A model generated the notes under the pieces. The model made no database searches and had not been told where the DNA came from. It saw nothing but the letters and a program-made list of their open reading frames with translations. Below, one piece after another: positions 1 through 5,517 of a stretch of DNA of 7,837 nt. How positions within the stretch are numbered: the stretch's first letter is position 1; the number at the start of each line of letters is the position of its first letter. This DNA is from an uncultured Pseudomonadota bacterium (GTDB lineage Bacteria > Pseudomonadota > Gammaproteobacteria > Burkholderiales > SG8-39). The stretch lies in NCBI GenBank assembly GCA_903909415.1, contig CAIVVS010000148.1, positions 1 to 7,837 of the forward strand. Direction: 5' to 3'. A program made the translations under genes and the position numbers.

Positions 1-367
1 CGAGGTCGACATCGCGCTGGACACCTGGCCGGTGAACGGCGGCGCCACCACCTGCGAGACGCTGTGGATGGGCGTGCCCGTGGTGAGCTTTCCCGGCGAC
101 ACCTTCGCCTCGCGGGCCGGCCTCAGCATCCTGCATTCGGCCGGGCTGGATGAACTCGTCGCCGGGGACGAGGAGGGCTACGTCCGCCTCGCGGCATCGC
201 TTGCCCGCGACCGGTCGCATCTGGCGCAACTGCGCGCCAGCATGCGCGACCGACTGCGTGCCTCCCCGCTGCTGGCGGCCGAGCCCTTCACCCGTTCGCT
301 GGAGGCCTTGTACCGTGCCGCGTGGCAGGAAGCATGTAAAATGCCTGAAAATGGCATAAGCGCATGA
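1..367 (+). CDS. SPINDLY/OGT-like TPR glycosyltransferase, C-terminal fragment (paralog 1, cut by window edge)
   Basis: Only the last 121 codons are present; the reading frame begins at base 2 and the gene starts outside the window. The fragment opens with an LDTWP segment followed by NGGATTCE (from position 35) and LWMGVPVV, the nucleotide-sugar-binding signature of the C-terminal lobe of SPINDLY/O-GlcNAc transferase-like (GT41-type) enzymes. GDTFASRAG follows, and then the RDRLRASPL block that recurs near the C-terminus of these paralogs. Known members transfer a sugar, classically GlcNAc from UDP-GlcNAc, to Ser/Thr of cytoplasmic proteins; donor and acceptor here are unknown. The TGA stop overlaps the ATG of the next gene (ATGA), which indicates co-translation in one operon. 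The last codons are AT-rich, unlike the rest of the gene. Any TPR region would lie upstream, outside the window. The family call is firm; specificity cannot be read. Confidence 0.88.
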   Translation, partial: EVDIALDTWPVNGGATTCETLWMGVPVVSFPGDTFASRAGLSILHSAGLDELVAGDEEGYVRLAASLARDRSHLAQLRASMRDRLRASPLLAAEPFTRSLEALYRAAWQEACKMPENGISA

Positions 368-394
368 TTTCAAATATATTTTCAGCCTTGTTCG
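331..394 (+). promoter_or_regulatory. AT-rich junction with two small dyads around the start of paralog 2
   Basis: Bases 335-390 are about 34% GC (19 of 56 counted), in a window that is otherwise very GC-rich. The patch contains an inverted repeat, ATGCC (341-345) and GGCAT (353-357) with a 7-base spacer. It also contains a perfect 10-base palindrome, AAATATATTT (372-381). TAAAAT at 337-342 resembles a -10 box, but no -35 sits at a workable distance: the nearest TTGTAC, at 308-313, is 23 bases away. The low GC around the ATG at 364 would keep the start codon unstructured, which matters because no Shine-Dalgarno sequence is visible. An internal promoter or protein-binding site is possible but unproven. 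Confidence 0.35.
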
Positions 395-1989
395 GGCGGG
401 GCGGCGAATCGGGTGCTGCGGCGGCCACCTCTCCCGCCGGGAACGATGCGGTTGCCGGCCTGGTGGCTGAAGGCCTGGCCTGCTGGGAGCGTGGCGAGCG
501 CGAGGCGGCACGCGACGCCTTCCTGCGCGCGGCCTCGCTGGAGCCGGACGATGCCGGCGTGCAGATGTATCTGGCCAATGCCTGCACCGAGACCGGCAGG
601 CTGGACGAAGGCATCGCCGGCTACCGGCGCGCGCTGGCCCTCGCTCCCGGCAACGCTGGCATCAGCCACAACCTCGCGCTGGCGCTGCTTGCGCGCGGCG
701 ATGGCGATGAAGCCGTCGCGATCTTCCGGCAGGCGGTGCAGGCCGATCCGGCGAATGCCGACTCGCGCGCCTCGCTGCTGTTCGCGCTGAACCTGGCGCC
801 CGGTTCAGCGCAGCAGGACGTGGCGCAGGCGCACCGCGAGTGGGGCCGTCTTGTGGCCGATCCGCACACGCCCGCGGTTCCCGTTTTCGGGAACACGCGC
901 GAGCCGGATCGGCGGTTGCGCATCGGCTATGTGTCAGGTGACTTCCATGCACACGTTGCGGCGCGGTTCATCCAGCCGTTCCTGCGCCACCACGACGCCG
1001 GGGCGTTCGACGTCACCTGCTATGCCAACGGCCCGCTGCCGGCGCCAGCGGCGCGCCATGGCCGCCGCTGGCGCGATGTCACGCGCATGGACGATGACGC
1101 ACTCGCCGCGCAGGTGCGCGAGGATTGCATCGACATCCTGGTGGACCTCGCCGGCCACACGCGGCGCAACCGGCTGCTCGCCTTCGCGCGCAAGCCCGCG
1201 CCGGTGCAGATGACCTTCCTCGGCTACCCGAACACCACCGGCATGCGCGCGATGGACTACCGCATCAGCGACGCCATCACCGACCCGCCCGGCGCGGGCG
1301 ATGCGCGCTATGCCGAAACGGTGCTGCGACTCGATGGTTGCCTGTGGTGCTTTGACCCGCCCGACGCCGTGGCGCCGCCCGCCGCGGGCGCCGGCCCGTT
1401 CCGCGGCGGCGCGGCGCCGCTGCGGGGTTCGTTCAACAACATCGCCAAGATCGGCGACGAGTTGGTGGACAGCTGGGCCGAGGTGCTGGCGCGCGTGCCG
1501 GCCGCGCGCATGCTGCTGCTCACCATCCCGGATGGTGTCGCGCGCGACCGCCTGCTGGCTGGATTCGCGAGACGCGGCGTTGCGCCCGGCAGGATCGACA
1601 TCCATGGCCGTGTGAGCGAGGCCGAGTTCGCCGGCTTTGCCGCGCGCGTGGATCTGGCGCTGGACAGCTATCCATGCAACGGCGGGGCGACCACCAGCGA
1701 GTTGCTGTCGTTTGGCCTGCCGGTGCTCACGCGCAGCGGCGAGACGTTCGCCAGCCGCGCCGGCGCCAGCCTGCTGCGGGCCGCAGGCCATCCGGAACAG
1801 GTCGCGCGGGACCGGGAGGACTTCGTCGCCCGCGCGGCGGCCCTGTGCGCCGACCCGGCACGGCTGTCCTTGCTGCGCGAATCGCTGGCGGCAATTCGAA
1901 ACGGCTCGCCACTGACCGATGGTGCGGCCTACACGCGCAGGCTGGAGCGGCTGTATCGCGATGCGTGGGGCCGCTGGTGCGCGGCATGA
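364..1989 (+). CDS. SPINDLY/OGT-like TPR glycosyltransferase (paralog 2, 541 aa)
   Basis: Predicted cytoplasmic protein glycosyltransferase with no signal peptide or membrane segment. The order is: a short amphipathic start (MISNIFSALFG), an Ala/Gly linker, about three TPR units (roughly residues 33-134), the family linker LLFALN...H157xxWG, then the two-lobed GT41-type catalytic region. Visible motifs are RIGYVSGDF (from R186) with H197, DLAGHT with H265, PAPVQMTFLGYPNTTGM, SFNNIAK with K362 (position of the UDP-phosphate-contacting lysine of human OGT), and NGGATT at 439-444 followed by GETFASRAG. The linker before FNN is Ala/Gly/Pro-rich, encodes a strong hairpin (1371-1418), and lacks the HVTFG-type strand seen in the later paralogs. 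LWMG after NGGATT is changed to LSFG. The start at 364 forms an ATGA overlap with the upstream stop. The family is confident. UDP-GlcNAc as donor and flagellin as acceptor are inference. Confidence 0.93.
   Translation: MISNIFSALFGRGGESGAAAATSPAGNDAVAGLVAEGLACWERGEREAARDAFLRAASLEPDDAGVQMYLANACTETGRLDEGIAGYRRALALAPGNAGISHNLALALLARGDGDEAVAIFRQAVQADPANADSRASLLFALNLAPGSAQQDVAQAHREWGRLVADPHTPAVPVFGNTREPDRRLRIGYVSGDFHAHVAARFIQPFLRHHDAGAFDVTCYANGPLPAPAARHGRRWRDVTRMDDDALAAQVREDCIDILVDLAGHTRRNRLLAFARKPAPVQMTFLGYPNTTGMRAMDYRISDAITDPPGAGDARYAETVLRLDGCLWCFDPPDAVAPPAAGAGPFRGGAAPLRGSFNNIAKIGDELVDSWAEVLARVPAARMLLLTIPDGVARDRLLAGFARRGVAPGRIDIHGRVSEAEFAGFAARVDLALDSYPCNGGATTSELLSFGLPVLTRSGETFASRAGASLLRAAGHPEQVARDREDFVARAAALCADPARLSLLRESLAAIRNGSPLTDGAAYTRRLERLYRDAWGRWCAA
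1371..1418 (+). repeat. 17-bp all-GC inverted repeat inside paralog 2
   Basis: The left arm, 1371-1387 (GGCGCCGCCCGCCGCGG), pairs fully with the right arm, 1401-1418, apart from one bulged C at 1410. The loop is 13 bases (1388-1400). All 17 pairs are G-C. The repeat lies in codons for a Pro/Ala/Gly linker (about residues 336-352), immediately before the nucleotide-binding FNN...K motif. The reading frame continues through it without interruption. In RNA it would be very stable, and it could slow polymerase or ribosomes. I do not recognise it as a named repeat family. Confidence 0.75.
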
Positions 1990-2021
1990 ACACGGTCGTG
2001 CAGATGGCGCATCCATGCTGA
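1986..2021 (+). other. Bridging mini-ORF (11 codons) between paralogs 2 and 3
   Basis: ATG at 1986 overlaps the paralog 2 stop as ATGA. It reads 11 codons (MNTVVQMAHPC) to a TGA at 2019-2021, which overlaps the paralog 3 start at 2015-2017. This fills the only longer gap in the operon, so a terminating ribosome could restart at 1986, stop at 2021 and restart at 2015. There is no Shine-Dalgarno sequence, and no sign that the peptide itself matters. So short a frame can arise by chance; the support is its exact overlap at both ends. Confidence 0.3.
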
Positions 2022-3775
2022 GGGCCCTGCTGCGGCAGCTGGCCGGTGCCGGGCGAAGGCCTGCGGCGGATCTGGCCGCACCCGATCCCGCGGCCCCCGC
2101 CGGTCGGGCCGGTCCCTCCGGTCCCGAGGCTGCGCGGGAACTGGCGGCTACCGGCAATCGCGCCGCTGCGCTCGCGGCGTGGCGCGCCCACGTCGAGCGC
2201 GAGCATGCTGGTTACGTGGACCGCTGCGAGGCGGCTGCCTACGCGCTGTCGGTCGGCGAGGCGGCGCTCGCGGCGCGCTGGTACACGATGGCCATGCCGC
2301 AGGCGCCGCAGCCGGCGCGCGTGGCGATCAACCTCGGCCTGGCGCACAAGGCGGCTGGCTCGCTCGTGCCGGCGCTGGATGCGCTCGGCCTGGCGACGCG
2401 CGAGGCGCCGGAGCTCGCCGAGGGCTGGTACAACCTCGGCCTGCTGCACCACGAGACCGGAGAGCACGCGCAGGCCGAGGCCTGCTACCGCCGCGCGCTG
2501 GCGCGGCAACCCCGGATGTCGGCGGCACAGGACAGCCTGATCTGCCTGCTGGAGCAGGTCTGGCCGCCGCGGCCCGCGGACCTGCGGGAGGCGTTGCGCG
2601 TGTTTGCCGCCGGCCTTGCCGCGCCAACCGGGCCGGCGGGGCCCGTTGCGGATGCCGACCCCGGGCGCGTCCTGCGCATCGGCTATGTGTCGGCCGACCT
2701 GCGTGGCCACTCCAGCGCCTACTTCATCGCGCCGGTCATCGAGGCACATGACCGGCGCGTGGTGCATGTCACCTGTTACTACAACTGGTACCGCAGCGAC
2801 GCGGTCACGGACCGGCTGCGCGCCGGCGCCGACGCCTGGCGCGACGTGCATGCCATGGATGACGCCGCACTGGCGCGACAGGTGCGCGAGGACCGGATCG
2901 ACGTGCTGGTGGACCTGTCCGGCCACACGGTCGGACACCGCCTGGGTGCGTTCGCGCTGCAGCCCGCGCCGGTGCAGGCCACCTACATGGGCTACCTCGG
3001 CAGCAGCGGGCTGCCCGCGGTCGAATGGCGCATCACCGATGAATGGATGGATCCGCCCGGAGCGCCGGCCTGGACCGAGACCGAGCGCATGTGGCGCCTG
3101 CCGCGTCCCTTCGTCTGCTTCCGGCCCCAGCCGGACGCGCCGCAGCCCGGCCCGCCGCCGTCGGTGGCGGGTGGGCACGTCGTTTTCGGGGCGTTCAACG
3201 CGCATACCAAACTGAACGACACCGTGCTCGACACCTGGGCCGCCGTGCTCGAAGCCGTGCCGCGATCGCGCCTGCGCCTCGTGGTGGACTGGGGCGACGC
3301 GCCGTCGGTGCGTGCGGCCTTGCTCGGCCGTTTCGAGGCCCATGGCGTGGGAGCGGAGCGCATCCAGGTGCTGGGGCGCCGGCCGCTTGGCGAGTACTTC
3401 CGGCTGATGGCCGAGTGCGACATCGGCCTGGACCCGTTCCCGTACAACGGCGGCACCACCACCTTCCATTCGCTGTGGATGGGCGTGCCGGTGGTCACGC
3501 TGGCCGCGAACGGGGCGCTGGCGCGCTGTGGGTCGATGATCCTCGCGCAGGTCGGCTTGCAGGAACTGGTGGCGGACTCGACGGCGGGCTATGTCGCGGC
3601 CGCCGCTGCCTTGGCGCGCGACCCGGCGCGGCTCGCGGATCTGCGCGCCACGCTGCGGACCCGCTTTGCGGCCTCGCCCCTGCGCGACGAAACGGGCCTT
3701 GCGCGTGCGCTGGAGTCCGCTTATCGCGGCATGTGGCGGGAGAGGCTGGATACGGCGCGGGGGCGAGGCGAATGA
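2015..3775 (+). CDS. SPINDLY/OGT-like TPR glycosyltransferase (paralog 3, 586 aa)
   Basis: Predicted cytoplasmic protein glycosyltransferase. It begins MLRALLRQLAGAG, then an Ala/Pro linker to about residue 37, degenerate TPR units at about 38-170 (clearest around EGWYNLGLLHHETGEHAQAE), and the catalytic region from R221. Motifs are RIGYVSADL with H232, DLSGHT with H304, PAPVQATYMGYLGSSGL, VFGAFNAHTK with K399, and NGGTTT from N478 followed by LWMGVPVVTL and LARCG. The usual LLFxLN...HxxWG linker between TPR and catalytic lobe is replaced by an unrelated Pro-rich stretch (about 178-215). H485 occupies a position that is Asp or Glu in the neighbours. I chose ATG 2015 because its N-terminus parallels those of the sister genes. 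In-frame ATGs at 1961 and 1919 would add 18 or 32 residues and run into paralog 2. Shine-Dalgarno support is weak. The stop overlaps the next ATG. Confidence 0.92.
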   Translation: MLRALLRQLAGAGRRPAADLAAPDPAAPAGRAGPSGPEAARELAATGNRAAALAAWRAHVEREHAGYVDRCEAAAYALSVGEAALAARWYTMAMPQAPQPARVAINLGLAHKAAGSLVPALDALGLATREAPELAEGWYNLGLLHHETGEHAQAEACYRRALARQPRMSAAQDSLICLLEQVWPPRPADLREALRVFAAGLAAPTGPAGPVADADPGRVLRIGYVSADLRGHSSAYFIAPVIEAHDRRVVHVTCYYNWYRSDAVTDRLRAGADAWRDVHAMDDAALARQVREDRIDVLVDLSGHTVGHRLGAFALQPAPVQATYMGYLGSSGLPAVEWRITDEWMDPPGAPAWTETERMWRLPRPFVCFRPQPDAPQPGPPPSVAGGHVVFGAFNAHTKLNDTVLDTWAAVLEAVPRSRLRLVVDWGDAPSVRAALLGRFEAHGVGAERIQVLGRRPLGEYFRLMAECDIGLDPFPYNGGTTTFHSLWMGVPVVTLAANGALARCGSMILAQVGLQELVADSTAGYVAAAAALARDPARLADLRATLRTRFAASPLRDETGLARALESAYRGMWRERLDTARGRGE

Positions 3776-5517
3776 GCCTGGGCGAAGCGCTGCGCGCGAT
3801 GGCGTCGCGATGGCTGGGTGCGCCGGCTGGCGATCCAGCCGGGTCGCCGGCCGGATCGAGCGCGCAGGCCGCCGAGCTGTTGCGAGCGGGGCAACTGGCC
3901 GCTGCGCGCGCGATGCTGGAAGGCCTGCTGGCGGCGCATCCGGATGACGCCGAGGCCATGGGTGTGCTCGGCCTGGTGGCGCTCGAGCAGCAGCTGCCGG
4001 CCGAGGCCTGCCTGCTTGCCGAGCGCATGGAGAAGCTGCATCCGGGATCCCCCATCGTGCTGGCGCTGGCCGCTGACCTGATGCGCAAGGGCGGCAGTGT
4101 CGCTACCGCGCTGGCGCTCGCCGGGCGGGCGGTGGCGGCCGACCCCGCCTGCGTCCCGGGCTGGTCGGTGATCGGCGATGCGCACGAGGCGCTGGGCCGG
4201 CTGGACCTGGCCGCGCAGGCGGTACGCAAGCTGGTGGCGCTGCGCCCGGATGACCCGGCCGTGCAGCAATTGCTGCTGTTCCTGCTGAACCGCTCGGAGT
4301 ACGCCACGCCGCAGGAGATCGCCGATGAGCACCGGCAATGGGGAGAGCGCTTCGCCGATCCGCTGACGCGCGCGGCTGCGCCGCACGGAAACGCTCCCGA
4401 CCAAGCACGTCGCATCCGCATCGGCTATGTCTCTGCGGACTTCCGGGCGCACGCGCTGCAGCGCCTGATCGAGCCGGTGTTCGAATGCCACGACCGCGAC
4501 GCCTTTTTCATCGCCTGCTACTCGGCCTGGCCGAGGCCCGACGCGGTGACCGCGCGACTGGCCGGCAAGGTGGACCTGTTCCGCGAGGTGGCGGGCCTCG
4601 ACGATGGCGCGCTGGCCGCCCAGATCCGCGCCGACGCGATCGACATCGTCATCGACTTGTCGGGCCATACGCGCGGCAACCGGCTGCTGGCACTGGCGCG
4701 CAAGCCCGCGCCAGTTCAGGCGACCTGGCTGGGTTACCTCGGCACCACCGGCATGCGCGCCTTCGACTATCGGATCGTCGATGGCTACACCGATCCCCCG
4801 GGCTCGGAGCCGCTGTCGGTGGAAACGCTCGTGCGACTGCCGTCCATCCTGTGCGTGTGGCGCGCGCCCGAGGGCGTGCCCGAGCCCTCGCCAGCGCCGC
4901 ACCTGCGCAACGGCCACGTCACCTTCGGCTCGTTCAACGGTTACCTGAAGCTCTCGGACGCGACGCTGTGCCTGTGGGGCCGCATCCTCGCGCGCGTGCC
5001 CGGGGCCAGGCTGCGCTTGGTGGGGGCCCAGCGAGGCGAGGGACTGGACCGAGCCTTCGAACTGCTCGAGGCCGCGGGCTGTTATGCCGACCGCGTCGAC
5101 GTCGTTTCCCGGGTGCCGCTTGAGGAATATTACGCACAGTTCGCACATGCGGACCTCGCGCTCGATCCGTTTCCCTACAATGGCGGCACCACCACATGCG
5201 ACACGCTGTGGATGGGCGTGCCGGTGGTGACGCTGGCCGGCGGCAACAGCCTGGCGCGCTGCGGGCTGATGCACCTGGCCAATGCGGGACTGCCGGAACT
5301 CGTGGCGCAAACGGAGGAGCAGTACGTGGACATCGCGGTGGCGCTTGCCAACGACTGCCGACGCCTGACCGGCTACCGCGCCGGCATGCGCGATCGCCTG
5401 CGCGCCTCCCCGCTGCAGGACTACGCCGGGCTGACCGCCGCGCTGGAGGGCAAACTGCGCGGCATGTGGCGCACCTGGTGCGCGGGGTCCTCGGGGCGCG
5501 TGGGCGGCCCGGCATGA
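3772..5517 (+). CDS. SPINDLY/OGT-like TPR glycosyltransferase (paralog 4, 581 aa)
   Basis: Full-length member of the same family and the most regular of the set. It has an amphipathic start (MSLGEALRAMASRWLG), a PAGD-PAGS-PAGS linker (residues 18-29), TPR-type helices at about 31-165, and the classical linker LLFLLNRSEYATP with H187xxWG. The catalytic region follows, with RIGYVSADF from R216 and H227, DLSGHT with H299, KPAPVQATWLGYLGTTGM, TFGSFNGYLK with K393, and NGGTTTCD from N470 with LWMGVPVVTLAGG. It probably transfers a sugar to Ser/Thr of a cytoplasmic protein; donor and acceptor are not readable. ATG 3772 is chosen because it forms an ATGA overlap with the previous stop, has GAGG just upstream (3765-3768, only 3 bases away), and starts like its paralogs. 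The frame stays open back to 3043, but that part is a shadow of paralog 3. Its stop overlaps the aminotransferase start. Confidence 0.94.
   Translation: MSLGEALRAMASRWLGAPAGDPAGSPAGSSAQAAELLRAGQLAAARAMLEGLLAAHPDDAEAMGVLGLVALEQQLPAEACLLAERMEKLHPGSPIVLALAADLMRKGGSVATALALAGRAVAADPACVPGWSVIGDAHEALGRLDLAAQAVRKLVALRPDDPAVQQLLLFLLNRSEYATPQEIADEHRQWGERFADPLTRAAAPHGNAPDQARRIRIGYVSADFRAHALQRLIEPVFECHDRDAFFIACYSAWPRPDAVTARLAGKVDLFREVAGLDDGALAAQIRADAIDIVIDLSGHTRGNRLLALARKPAPVQATWLGYLGTTGMRAFDYRIVDGYTDPPGSEPLSVETLVRLPSILCVWRAPEGVPEPSPAPHLRNGHVTFGSFNGYLKLSDATLCLWGRILARVPGARLRLVGAQRGEGLDRAFELLEAAGCYADRVDVVSRVPLEEYYAQFAHADLALDPFPYNGGTTTCDTLWMGVPVVTLAGGNSLARCGLMHLANAGLPELVAQTEEQYVDIAVALANDCRRLTGYRAGMRDRLRASPLQDYAGLTAALEGKLRGMWRTWCAGSSGRVGGPA
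3823..3858 (+). repeat. Three imperfect 12-base tandem units encoding PAGD-PAGS-PAGS
   Basis: The units are CCGGCTGGCGAT (3823-3834), CCAGCCGGGTCG (3835-3846) and CCGGCCGGATCG (3847-3858). They are in frame and encode a flexible linker between the N-terminal helix and the TPR region of paralog 4. The unit length is a multiple of three, so changes in copy number would keep the frame. Confidence 0.6.

Noticed and set aside
308..342. Internal sigma-70 promoter (TTGTAC ... TAAAAT)
   Set aside because: The 23-base spacing between the boxes is too long; it is kept only as a weak possibility within the AT-rich patch.
1350..1440. Frameshift in paralog 2 around the GC-rich linker
   Set aside because: Family motifs before (YPNTTGM) and after (SFNNIAK) are in the same frame, so the altered linker is not caused by a net frameshift.
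1919..2014. Upstream starts for paralog 3 at 1919 or 1961
   Set aside because: They add low-information residues overlapping paralog 2, whereas ATG 2015 gives the helix-plus-linker start shared by the sister proteins. 1961 is not fully excluded.
1727..3469. 580-codon open frame on the minus strand
   Set aside because: It is wholly antisense to paralogs 2 and 3, which have clear family motifs. Its Arg/Gly/Ala/His-rich composition is typical of antisense frames in GC-rich DNA.
3043..3771. N-terminal extension of paralog 4 (an 824-codon frame)
   Set aside because: The extension lies out of frame over paralog 3 and has no domain. ATG 3772 has the ATGA overlap, a GAGG nearby and a paralog-like N-terminus.
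5196..5513. N-terminal extension of the aminotransferase
   Set aside because: It overlaps the conserved C-terminus of paralog 4 in another frame. The family length and the ATGA overlap favour 5514.
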